This document shows positions 37,383-47,040 of a stretch of 64,000 nucleotides of DNA, piece by piece. Origin of the DNA: Sarcomyxa edulis (lineage: Eukaryota; Basidiomycota; Agaricomycetes; Agaricales; Mycenaceae); contig QUOL01000003.1 of assembly GCA_009761415.1 (NCBI GenBank), positions 1,426,001 to 1,490,000 on the forward strand, written 5' to 3'. Position 1 is the first letter of the stretch, and each line of letters begins with the position of its first letter. The translations under genes were made by a program, and so were the position numbers. The notes below the pieces were generated by a model. It was not told the DNA's origin. It did no database searches and was given only the letters and a program-made list of their open reading frames with translations.

Positions 37383-38816
37383 TCATGATGTAGATTCCTT
37401 CCTCAGTCGTGAAAACTCGGCAGCCTGGACAAGGGCCTGCTTGACGTCCTCCACCAAATCATCTGTCTCTTCCACACCAACGGAAAGTCTGATCAGATTG
37501 GGGCCTATACCCAGAATCGCCCTTTCCGCCTCCGGGATAGCTCCGTGCGTCATCTGTGCCGGGTGCTCCGCAAGACTCTCAACCCCACCCAAAGATTCTG
37601 CTAGCGTGAAAAGGCGCGTAGAAGTCAAGAACTTCTCCGCTTCGGCTTGACCACCTCGAATGCGGAAGGAGATCATACCGCCATAAGGGAACCCATCTTC
37701 AGAAGTGCTAGGTAATGAATCGACGAATTTACGAGCATGTGGAGAGAGCGAGGAATACGCAAGATCGTTCCGTGGATGCGAAACTAACCCGGGGTAGATG
37801 ACTTCATCGACATATGGAGAAACTTCAAGGGCTTTCGCCACCGCTAGCGCGTTGATTCCATGGGCCTTCATTCGGAGATGTAAGGTTTTCGCGCCACGCT
37901 GGGCAAGCCAGCAATCGTATGCGCTAGGAACGGCACCGATGGCGTTCTGGAGGAATCGGAGTTTCTCTGCGTAGGCGGCATGATGGGCTGGAAGGATGAC
38001 AGCACCCATCACGACGTCGGAGTGTCCATTGATGTATTTCGTGAGAGAGTGAAGGACGATGTCGGCGCCTTGGAGGAGGGGGGAAGAGTAGAAAGGAGAG
38101 AGGAAGGTATTATCGACTAGAACGAGCGGGTGCGAAGGGTGAGAGTGGGCCAAAGATGCTATCCTTCGGATGTCGATTAGGCGTAGGGTCGGATTTGTGG
38201 GGGATTCAATCCAAATCAACTGAAAACCTGATGTCAGGATACGTTATAGCAGGAACGACTGGTGGTCACGAACCTTGGTATTCTCGCGGAAAGATGCAAT
38301 AATTGTATCGTCGTCGGCTGTCTCTAGATCTAAGAATGTAGTTTCGAGGTTTTGGTTCTCTGCCGCGACACGTCTCATGTAGCGGAATGTTCCACCGTAA
38401 ACATCGTTCACGCTGACGATATGGGCGTTTGGGCCGAGGGATTGTAGGACTGTGGCAGTAGTTGCGGAACCGGAGGAGAATGCCAGGCCATGGGCTCCGC
38501 CTGACTCTAACGAGGCGAGCGTTTCTTCGAGGGCATTACGATTTGGGTTTCCCGACCGAGAGTACTCGAATCCCTAGAATGAAACTCAGCAAGGTATCAC
38601 GACATCGATGGCTTTAGAGAGACACACCTTGTGAATGCCAACACCGTTCTGCTTGTATGTTGTACTGAGAGAGATGGGTGGGATCACAGCGCCAGTCTCT
38701 TCGTTGGCATCTGATCCGACATGAATAGCTCGGGTACCAAAACCATCTACATGAGGTTTTGCAGTGCCGTTGGTGGTGATATCGTTGGTATGGTTGGCGT
38801 GGATTGCTGGAGACAT
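37383..38816 (-). CDS. CYS3: Cystathionine gamma-lyase
   Basis: This PLP enzyme cleaves cystathionine to cysteine, 2-oxobutanoate and ammonia (reverse transsulfuration, cytosol). Exons 38816-38628, 38573-38274 and 38219-37383 total 1326 nt (441 aa). Motifs: GFGTRAIHVGSDANEETGAV, IPPISLSTTYKQ, GFEYSRSGNPNRNALEETLA, GLAFSSGSATTATVLQSL, VNDVYGGTFRYMRRV and LIWIESPTNPTLRLIDI. The cofactor region is LVLVDNTFLSPFYSSPLLQG with the Schiff-base lysine in VLHSLTKYINGHSDVVMGAV. The C-terminal domain has AESLGGVESLAEHPAQMTH and RLSVGVEETDDLVEDV. All active-site residues I can check are present. Cystathionine gamma-synthase-type relatives are the main alternative, but SLGGVESLAEHPAQMTH and the length fit gamma-lyase. 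Confidence 0.94.
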
Positions 38817-39196
38817 TTTTAGGAGAGATGGGATGTTGGAATGGCGAGGATGTGGTATAAATATGAAGATAAAATCTATGCAACTTTTAACGGACGAGGT
38901 GGCGTCTAGAGTCTGAGTAAGATGGTCGCGAAATTATGACGAATCTCGGGCAATTTGATCTTGGTAAAAAATCGTTCTATTTTTTTCGACCATCGAGCTC
39001 GAGGACTCCGGCGGCAAGTTTCGATCCTTTTCAAGTTGTGGACGTCCGTTTTCGTGTTCAGGTTCATCTGCGTGTGGAGGACTTGCTGGAATGCAGCCAT
39101 GCATGATGGACTCGCTACGAAGATACGAATGGCGCTCATCAATGCATCTAGCGCTCAGTTCCTTGGGGGCAATCTCTCACTTTGACTCTGATCCTC
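38817..39196. other. Divergent region upstream of CYS3
   Basis: This 380 bp region lies between CYS3 (minus) and a plus-strand candidate gene. The minus strand has a TATAAAT-like motif about 40 bp upstream of the CYS3 start codon (near 38856). No other feature. Confidence 0.4.
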
Positions 39197-39723
39197 ATGG
39201 CCAGCAGGATGTTCGAGTTCGTCTTGTGTTTCTCGGTTCTATTTCGCAATCCAGTGTCTGCTCGTACCAGGCTCAGCTCTGGCACTAGTAGCACGTATGT
39301 TCAGTGTTACAATGCCCAGTGAGTTTGCCCATCACTTCAGTCCCTAGGACCTTTGTTTACAGGTGGAAAGAGGAGAACAGATTGCTTGCCCTCTTAGCAA
39401 GACGAAGATCATTCTGATCTGCGCCATCATCGGTGAGTATTGGGATCCACAGCTCTTGCAGTAAATCATCAGGGCTCGTAGGCTTGGTCATATTGAGTAT
39501 CCTTGCCTTCTACCTGCTCCGATCATTCGTCTCGAAACGAAGAGATGCAAGTGGAGATCGAGAGCTGAAGCTCGTAGGAAAGGGGGAGTACAGTTCAGTG
39601 CCGTCTACAGAAACTCTACCCATACCAGTATGGTCACTGTCTACCGCAATCATTGCCCTGTCTCATCTCCTCACATAGGCTCAGACTCATCTTGGATACT
39701 ATCGGTCGCCCACTCAGATTTGA
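39197..39723 (+). CDS. Small single-pass membrane protein, hypothetical
   Basis: Tentative model, 39197-39318, 39462-39627 and 39679-39723 (333 nt, 110 aa). The N-terminus ASRMFEFVLCFSVLFRNPVS looks like a signal peptide, followed by SSGTSSTYVQCYNA. A transmembrane segment GLVGLVILSILAFYLLRSFV is followed by basic SKRRD and a cytosolic tail GKGEYSSVPSTETLPIP. The last intron (51 bp, gtatgg...acatag) is typical. The first is 143 bp, long for this genome, and a middle exon may be missing, so the N-terminal half is uncertain. I do not recognise the family. Confidence 0.45.
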
Positions 39724-40270
39724 CACTCCGTCCGACAACCTTCTATGCTTCCTGCGTCTCAGAGCTTGAGCATCCAGAGTCTGAGCTCTTGTGTATACGT
39801 ATCTTGTCTCGAGTGTATCTGCTTCCACGAGTTCGAGTATGGAAAGCGTGCTTGCATCGTGTTTGAATCACTTTCTCGTGCATCAGAATCGTCTCACGTG
39901 GTCACCGTCGTCTCATCCGTGGTCTCATGCTCATCATCTGACTGAAACTCTTAATCTTGCGAGTAGAGCTCGATTTGTGTAATGCCGACGTCGGTGGCAT
40001 GATGACCTTCCAGTAAAGGCAAGCCCTGACACTTTTCTGTACTGTTTTATGCTTACATATGTCTCGGCAGGTAGACGAACTGAAACTACGGTTTATTTGG
40101 GTCTTATAAGATGTAGAACGAGTTGACCATCCTCAAGGATAATTGGGGCCAAGAACTACTCCCGCTAGACGGAATTGTTGCACCCTCAGGGATCCGTTAG
40201 TCAGACTCGGAGGTGCGTATCTCCGTCCTTTCGCTATATCGACGTTGAATCAAGATGTCTGTCCAGAACA
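39724..40270. other. Intergenic region
   Basis: About 550 bp between the two small membrane-protein genes. It includes TTATAAGA near 40097, a possible TATA box for the downstream gene. No gene recognised. Confidence 0.4.
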
Positions 40271-40939
40271 ATGCATTCGATGCATGGCTCAAATCCCGAG
40301 CCACTTGCCATTGTCGACGCAAGCTTCATTATTGGTATCCTCGCTGTGGGCAGCCTACTTGCCTCTGCCATCTTGCTATTCAGGCTCAGAAGAACAATGG
40401 TCAGGAACCAGCGAGGAGGGTTTGAGGTGGAGAGAGCCTCATTCGCACCTTTGGTGCCTGTTGCGTCTTGGAAAGACAAGGATAGCCCTAATCTCACCCC
40501 TCTCGCAAAACGAAGGAAGGATAAAACCATCCAGAGGATACCTGCTCCTCGTCTTTCTAGCTTCCCTTCCTTTTCAAGTCGCGCCACCCGTGGAACCACC
40601 CCCGTTAGAGCTCTGCATACAAACACTGGCCTCCCTAATACGCCACGCCTTGACGTCCCAGCTATTCCTCCTCCTCCCCCAGCACAAGTGAAACCTCTTG
40701 ATTGGCCTATATATCGGAAGCCTTCCAAATTCTTTCCCTTGCGCGGTCCTTCTCTGAATTCTACCTCGTATTCGTCCGAGCCTGCTAGCACTAGCAGGCC
40801 TGCTGTAGATCCACCCTTTCCCCTCAGAAGCATACGTCGTCCAACTTCCAGACACGCTTGGAGCGATGCCTCTTCCATCCTCCTCGAGAATGTACTTGCA
40901 TTTGGAGAATTAGACCGAAGGCAGCAGCTTGTACGGTAA
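40271..40939 (+). CDS. Hypothetical single-pass membrane protein (222 aa)
   Basis: Single-exon frame from ATG 40271 (HSMHGSNPEPLAIVDASF). One transmembrane helix near the N-terminus (IIGILAVGSLLASAILLF) is followed by RLRRTMVRNQRGG, so the C-terminus is probably cytosolic. The tail is basic and Pro/Ser-rich, with KRRKDKTIQRIPAPRLSSFP, a poly-Pro run (AIPPPPPAQVKPLDWP), FPLRSIRRPTSRHAWSDASS and NVLAFGELDRRQQLVR. The frame is open further upstream without an ATG, so an upstream exon is possible. An antisense frame over the same DNA is a shadow. No known domain. Confidence 0.55.
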   Translation: MHSMHGSNPEPLAIVDASFIIGILAVGSLLASAILLFRLRRTMVRNQRGGFEVERASFAPLVPVASWKDKDSPNLTPLAKRRKDKTIQRIPAPRLSSFPSFSSRATRGTTPVRALHTNTGLPNTPRLDVPAIPPPPPAQVKPLDWPIYRKPSKFFPLRGPSLNSTSYSSEPASTSRPAVDPPFPLRSIRRPTSRHAWSDASSILLENVLAFGELDRRQQLVR

Positions 40940-42061
40940 TTTGCTAGACGATGTCTTTTGGGTTTCTCTCATAAATAGACTCACCGATAGCTAGTGCATC
41001 ATAAAGGTATTTCCCGGTTTTCAGAACGTAAGATTAGTATTGGACCTGATCTCTTTTCTATCCAAGGGCGGCGCACGTGCAATCTCTACATCGCTCTTGC
41101 ATCTCAGTATCGACATCCTCGATGTCAGACATACATACCGGCAGGTTGACAATGATGAGCAATCCAAATGGTTGTTGAGACGAGCAGTCTCGATCTAATG
41201 AAAAATGCGACATCATCTGTATGCATCTGGGATGAACTTTCAATCCCCTCGAAAAGAAGACTGACGGACCAAGCTCACCTATCATAGGATCAGACGTTCC
41301 CAGGTCTCTTCTAGCGGCTTCAGATATTTGGGGAACGATTGAGTTTGGTGATGGTGTACTACCGTTCGGCCTCGTCGCACCCAAGCCGACGGGAGGCGCT
41401 CAGAATCACAGGAAAAGTCGAGACAATGTGCCATGCCTGGGAGAGAACGCCTGAATGCATCAGAGTTCTTGCTAATGATGGATGACTTGTAGATCACGCT
41501 AATCCTTGTTAGTTCCGTCTAGACGATAGAGTGTTGATAGAGTGTTACTGATGCGGGCGCTTTCTGTACCCGTGACTAGGTATGATTAGAGGTTTGAGGA
41601 CTACCTCGTGAATCCTGACGAAGTCACTTTCCATCTGAGTGTTAGTACACTGGAGAGACGCTGACATCAAAGACGGAGGACATGAGAGACGCGAAGGTGC
41701 CGGAGACCGGAAGTTTCCTTTTTCATTCACCGCGGCCTAGTCTCCGATCGCGACTTCGTTCGGCCAATTGGTGCAGCCGTCTCTGACTGTTTTCGGCGAC
41801 AAAGCCTCAAAGAGTTGTCCAGCTCTGATCTACTGACGGGGTCAATAGAATCAATAATCTGGCCATCAAAGTATTTTAGCATTGCCTCGACATATATCCA
41901 CAAGGCGACCATGGGAATCACTTTCCGGCGGAGCTATTTTCCCCACTGGCAGCTAGGCTCTCTTTCTTCCCCTCACCCATCCATTGAGCACTCCTGGTAG
42001 TACTCGAGGAGTCCTTGCCTTACATTCTTTACCATCATGTCAGATAATCCCGCCGAAATCT
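40940..42061. other. Intergenic region upstream of DUF6534 copy 2
   Basis: About 1.1 kb. Several minus-strand frames of 60-108 codons (41058-41921) could be fragments of a degraded gene, but I could not join them by splice sites or recognise any peptide. Confidence 0.35.
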
Positions 42062-44133
42062 ATGGCCCGTTTCTTATCGGTGAGTGCGGACATCGTGTTC
42101 TTCGATCGGTTAAAACGTAGGATTGACCAGAGCTGGATAGGCCTTATGTTTTGTTGCGTGTAAGTGGACCCTCTTGACTACCTGTATTGTGCTCACCTTC
42201 GTACAGTCTGTATGGAGTGACCATGGCCCAAACTGTGTATTATTTCCGATCATATCTGTCAGACCCACTGTACCTCAAGATTATGGTAAGTCTGGCAGAT
42301 TACAGTCGTCATCGTACTGATCACAGAGTTACACCTCTTGAAGGTCGGAGTGTGCATGCAAGTCATCCTCTCTTCGCCTTTGCGCAGCAATGATAACGAT
42401 CGCGCGCCCTATACAGGTTCTTGGACACAGCACATATTGCCCTCATATGTGAAACATTACACTTCTGGTATATACCATGTAAGATGCCAGAGAATTATGG
42501 CGGTCTGCCCCTCTTCCAATTGTATGCTTTCTGTGCATTTGTTCCGCCTTCCTCCGCTCATTTTCTTTCCCACTTAGGAGCTTCGGGGTAAGCATGGCTT
42601 GTCATTACATTACTCTTCTAAACTCAACTTTGGTCGCCTCGTAGACCTCAGTGCTGGTCACGGTAAGCTTCGTTTTAACACGTTTGAGATCTCAACTCAT
42701 TTTGTGATCTCTCTCTCAGTACGCTTTAACGAGCATAGTTCAAGGGTTCGTCCTCTTGAGAAACCCGCTTTCTCGCAAGGTCACTTACCGTTGTTCTGTC
42801 TAGGTTCTACATCCGAAGAGTCTATACTCGTAAGGAACAATGACTTACAGTTCCCTCAAGTTTCTAACCCTGAAGTGTTCAGTTTCGAATCGGAATGTGT
42901 GGATCACCGGAATCCTTGTGAGTGACATTCCCCCATTTGTTTTATTGTTATCACTACTGAACGATGTCTAGATGGCTCTATCAAGTATTCAACTAAGTAA
43001 GCTACCCCCGAGTTTTTGGAGTGATGTACCTACTGACATGGTTGGTCAGTCGGAGGATTAGGTGAGCTCTGTCGGCCCCTCACATCGTGCACCTTATTAA
43101 TTCTAGTTGCTGTCAAGTTTTAACCGTCGACTTGTGAGCCCTATGGAACATCTGCATTATCTAGTTGTGCTCACCGCAGATCTCAAAGATTCATCGATAC
43201 ACGGATTGCTTCTGTTCACGGCCGAGTTAGCCAAGTCAGCACCTAGAGCTCTCCTTTCGAGTATCGCATATCTCAACGCGACGTCTTTCCTTCAGATTGG
43301 TGGTAGCCTCGAGCTTGTTTCTACGACAGTATGCGACCTCACGATTTCAGCGGCTCTGGTTTACTTCTTGCGGAAGTCGCGAACGGGATTTAGCGGGTAA
43401 GAGCTTGCCTGGCGAAGTTTTACTCAATATTCATAAGCTGACAATTTCCTTCCACACAGAACCGAAAATTTGATCAACAGACTTATAATATTCTCTGTGA
43501 ACGTTGGTTTCTTCACTAGGTATGTTGGAGCCATGCATCTTCACTAACGAGCTTTCTGATGCCTGGCTTCAGTGTCATTGCTGTGTGCAACTTGGTTTTC
43601 GTAAGGGACACTTTTTCCTTTCATCTGTGCATGTATTCAAGGATGCTCTCCTTTGTTTTAGTGGCTGGCCTTGCCCACGAACTTCATCTTTGCTGCATGT
43701 GAGTGCCATTGCCTCGATACCGACTGCACCGTAGCTGACTCTTGTGCACTAGTCCACATCATAATCAGTAAATGTAAGTATCCTCCACCAAGTATCGTCA
43801 TGACGAAACTGACAGCTTAAATCAGTCTACGTGAACTCGTTGCTTGTATCGTGAGTCTTTTGACCGCCCTGTTGCCTTGTGTACCTGATAAGTCTATTCA
43901 CAGGCTGAACTCGCGGAAAACAATGAGGCAAGCTCTGCAAAACTCGCGCGATGCTGTGTCGATACCCTCCAGGGAACTACAAGGTAGCTTGTACAACATC
44001 TCGTCCGTCAAATCTTTTTGGCTCACAGTATCTTACGGCAGATATTCGCGATGGCTTCCAAACGCGTCCCACCAGCGTCGCTTTCCCGCTATCCACGTTC
44101 CAAAACAGGGGCAGACCCGATGCGAAACCGTAA
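42062..44133 (+). CDS. DUF6534-type seven-helix membrane protein, copy 2
   Basis: Second member of the family, on the opposite strand 10 kb away from copy 1. Spliced segments: SWIGLMFCCVLYGVTMAQTV, YYFRSYLSDPLYLKIM, a 14-nt exon (VGVCM) ending at a GC donor, FLDTAHIALICETLHFW, TSVLVTYALTSIVQGFYIRR, VYTLSNRNVWITGILMALSS, LELVSTTVCDLTISAALVYF, LRKSRTGFS, NLINRLIIFSVNVGFFTS, VIAVCNLVF, WLALPTNFIFAA and FYVNSLLVSLNSRKTMRQAL. Start is ambiguous: ATG 42062 (ARFLS) gives the correct phase into exon 2, while the more family-like start at 42038 (SDNPAEIYGPFLIG) is out of phase, suggesting a frameshift. Splicing is unresolved near 42450-42500, 43060-43190 and after 43981, so the end is approximate. Confidence 0.68.
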
Positions 44134-44454
44134 CTTCGACCACCGTGACATTATCTCGGTTGTACATGGATGAAATAGCTTATACCTATGTCGATAACTG
44201 GATTCTGTACTACTGTATTTTGCTTATCGTAAATAATTGCACGGAGTGGCGTACCTATGCATGACCTCACAGTGAGTCAAGGATGCTGACAAGGACGCGA
44301 TTTTCTGGGGGAGCGTGGGAAGGATATCCAAACTCCGGCGGCTGTGATCGGACACCCCGTCCGAGACCCAGTTTATCGTCAGACCCTCCTCAAAACCAAA
44401 ACCCTCTCGCGCAAAGTATACCCACCCCAACGCCCTCCAAATACAGCATCCAAC
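44134..44454. other. Promoter region of MPC2
   Basis: This 321 bp region ends in a C/A-rich, pyrimidine-poor leader (44380-44454) directly before the MPC2 start codon. No gene. Confidence 0.4.
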
Positions 44455-45087
44455 ATGTCGGGAGCAAGTACCTCAGCTTTGGCATCCAGAGTCACCACTT
44501 TCATGAACCATCCGGCAGGTCTGCTCGAATTACAAACACTCCAATTACCCCACACGCCGGACTCACTGACTTCTTTCTGCAGGCCCTAAAACGGTGTTCT
44601 TCTGGGCACCCTTGATGAAATGGTGTCTTGTATTTGCAGGGATCAAGGATCTAAGTCGTCCAGCGGAGAAATTGAGTGTTTCGCAAAATATTGGTGCGTC
44701 TTGGGGATTGGCCTATTCGCTTGGAGGGATTGCTAATTCGAGATTTGTTTTTTTGGCCTTTTCTTTCTGTTTTCGACGGACATCTAGCTCTCACATCAAC
44801 AGGTTTTATCTGGGTACGATACTCCATGGTGATCATACCCGTCAATTACAGTCTCGCAGCTGTACGTCTCATCCCTTGGTCTCTCACCTCATATTTTATA
44901 TGGGTTTCCTGATTGCATATGTCATTGTACACGCAGGTCAACGTGTTTGTTGGTCTTTCAGGTCTCACCCAACTGGTCCGCATCGCACGGTACGTACTGT
45001 TCTTTACGTCGTCCCTTGCGCACGGTGTTCATACCCCCTCAAAACAGATACCGGGCTGCACATCCCGAGACCAAATCGATTGCCTGA
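44455..45087 (+). CDS. MPC2: Mitochondrial pyruvate carrier subunit MPC2
   Basis: This inner-membrane protein pairs with MPC1 to import pyruvate into mitochondria. Exons 44455-44518, 44583-44693, 44788-44861, 44937-44989 and 45048-45087 sum to 342 nt (113 aa, normal for the family). Signatures: FMNHPAGPKTVFFWAPLMKW, CLVFAGIKDLSRPAEKLS, SQNIALTSTGFIWVRYSMVI, PVNYSLAAVNVFVGLSGLTQ and LVRIARYRAAHPE. Three hydrophobic segments and the conserved FWAP..KW, aGikD..RP..KLS..Q and W.R.s..I.P.NY motifs are all present. The last exon is only 40 nt. Confidence 0.93.
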
Positions 45088-45779
45088 GAGGATCCCACTT
45101 TATATTCCGTTTGGACCGTTTTTTGTTTCTTGCATATCGTACGCGCGTCAATCCGTTTAGAATTCAAAAAAACAAACAAAATTACCGGATCCTTATTCGG
45201 ATCTGCAATAGAGAGCTAGAGTCGTTGTCTTTCCAGTAAAGCGGGTTACGCCGTTGGGAGCGGACTCGGAGTGATGCGTACAGTATTGAGGAGAAATGGT
45301 CCCGGGTCCCCGGATCGTCAAAGTCAATGACAATATCCGACCTCTCTGGAGAGTGCTCGACGTGCATCGCAGATTGGACGCCCACCTCGCAAGTCAATAT
45401 TAATGGTCGGTGGAAAAAATTTCCCAAAAATAGGTGCCGTTTAATTGGGCGCGCAAAGTCTGCGCGATTGGGAGTTGTGCTGTGTTCAACGCTTTGTGCC
45501 CAGCGAATGATGACGCGAAAAATACGTCTGGGCACATACGGAGAAAATGGAGACAAATCATGAAGATCAGCATCGACAAGCCTGAAAGACATTAGACTTA
45601 TCGCAGGGCGAAAGCCGAGATGAAACAAGGACGAGTCAGGGATGATATGTGAGGGATGATATAGTTTTACAGTATGCAGGAATGAAATTGTCTCTAGATC
45701 CTAATAGCTACAGTCCTCTCCATGAGATCCATCAGCCATATCCACCAAATCAGAAACCTCGGTATACATACGGTATATT
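45088..45779. other. Convergent intergenic region MPC2 / APQ12
   Basis: This 692 bp region should hold both 3' UTRs. A 148-codon minus-strand frame (45182-45628) is open but matches nothing I know. Two ATTGGG boxes flank a GC-rich imperfect dyad near 45445-45475. No RNA gene. Confidence 0.4.
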
Positions 45780-46544
45780 TCATCGAACTCCAGCTTTCGC
45801 CTTCGCCCTCCTGGAAGGCTGTCTCCTCCTGTCGCCTTCTTCTTCTTGTTCCTCGTCTCCGCCAGTAGAGCCCATATTATCGACGAAGCCTTTAGCGGTA
45901 TCCCACCACGCGCCATCTTGCATGACGCGTCCAGCGGCACCTATGATATCGCCAAGAATCTTCTGCGCGTCGCCAGTATCACCTGCACTTCCTTCCGTAT
46001 CCTTCTCCTCCTGATAGTGCCACTCCTCATGTTCCTCGAAAGTATCCCAAGCTTTAGGTTTCTTGTTCGGCCGGGATCTCGGCCGAGTCTTACGCGTAGA
46101 TCGCTGGCCACCAGCCGCATTTTGACCTTGGCCATTGAGAGCATCCATCAAGAAACTGGATACCACCCTTCCTACCCCTCCAACGCCGATCGCGCCACCA
46201 CCTCCGTTACCCGCATACCACCCTGCTCCTGCGCATAGGGCTCCGATGATGCTGCCCCATTTGACGAACCAGAGACTGCTTCGGACCATCCAACTCGTAG
46301 TGCGATAGAGACTTAGAATGGCGAGGTAGGCAGCTAGCACACTCATGAGAGGTGGTATAATGGCTTGTGCATCCCACTGCCATGGTTTTGATGAGATCAA
46401 AGAGGAGAAAAGGGAGAAGAGGCCTGAGGCTAGAGCGATAAATTGCGTGAGGAAGGTCGTTATGAAGGCGTATAATGGATATGGGAGAGCATCTGAGAGG
46501 TAGTCTAGTAATGGGTCGAGAAATGCGGGTAGATCGTTATCCAT
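45780..46544 (-). CDS. APQ12: APQ12-like nuclear envelope/ER membrane protein
   Basis: Single exon, 254 aa, from ATG 46544 (DNDLPAFLDPLLDYLSDA). Hydrophobic segments: YAFITTFLTQFIALASGLFS, IIPPLMSVLAAYLAILSLYR, then TSWMVRSSLWFVKWGSIIGA and LCAGAGWYAGNGGGG. The pattern of a helix pair with SLWFVKWGSIIGALCAG fits the Apq12 family, which in yeast links nuclear-pore assembly to membrane lipid homeostasis. The C-terminal half is charged and soluble (RSTRKTRPRSRPNKKPKAWD, EEHEEWHYQEEKDTEGSAGD) and ends RRAKAKAGVR. The frame extends upstream of the ATG but without similarity. Family call is moderate, from the membrane-segment pattern. Confidence 0.65.
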   Translation of the reverse strand: MDNDLPAFLDPLLDYLSDALPYPLYAFITTFLTQFIALASGLFSLFSSLISSKPWQWDAQAIIPPLMSVLAAYLAILSLYRTTSWMVRSSLWFVKWGSIIGALCAGAGWYAGNGGGGAIGVGGVGRVVSSFLMDALNGQGQNAAGGQRSTRKTRPRSRPNKKPKAWDTFEEHEEWHYQEEKDTEGSAGDTGDAQKILGDIIGAAGRVMQDGAWWDTAKGFVDNMGSTGGDEEQEEEGDRRRQPSRRAKAKAGVR

Positions 46545-47040
46545 AGTGGCAGTTTCTTGGCAAGTCGTGTCTCGGCGTCGGACTCGGAGCTCGCAATGTC
46601 GGAGCCTCAATAGCTTCCAGATCAAACACGTCACAACATCTGTCACGATCGATCACCGTGACTGGCAACCTCTTCAGCAACCTGAATTGATCGTACGTAT
46701 ACCAATTAACAGTCCCTGCACGTGCTGATGTACGCTTACGATGCCATCTTACAGACTGGCTTACTGATCATCCCTGCATCGTCTCACAAGGCCTCGTCGC
46801 CGACTGGATTCGTGGTCGGCAGCGTCTATTTGCGCACCAAGACTCTCATACGAACGTGAGTAGATCAACGTGTCTTTGACGTGTCTGTCTTCTTGAGCTT
46901 GGTATATATCTTTTTGGGCAACGAATAAGGTTATGACCTACCTGCTTTTACGAAATCATTGGCGCTCGGAATCCTCGCCGTGAAGTTATAAAAGGTTCGT
47001 GAAAGGACTACTCGCCGTCAGGTTCACTACCATCTTCGCC
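46545..47040. promoter_or_regulatory. Divergent region between APQ12-like and questin-oxidase-like genes
   Basis: This 496 bp region separates the two start codons. A spliceable open stretch on the plus strand (TGLLIIPASSHKASSPTG at about 46755-46850) lacks an ATG upstream and stops soon after, so it is not called as a gene. Confidence 0.4.

Noticed and set aside
40234..40878. 214-codon antisense frame
   Set aside because: Shadow of the plus-strand gene at 40271-40939, which has a sensible membrane helix and tail.
41058..41921. Several minus-strand frames of 60-108 codons
   Set aside because: They could not be joined by splice sites and no peptide is recognisable. At most a decayed gene.
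45182..45628. 148-codon minus-strand frame between MPC2 and APQ12
   Set aside because: No recognisable pattern, no splice structure, and it lies in a convergent 3' region.
46546..46860. Possible plus-strand gene upstream of the questin-oxidase-like gene
   Set aside because: The first frame begins with GTG, no ATG is available, and the joined frame stops soon after the second exon.
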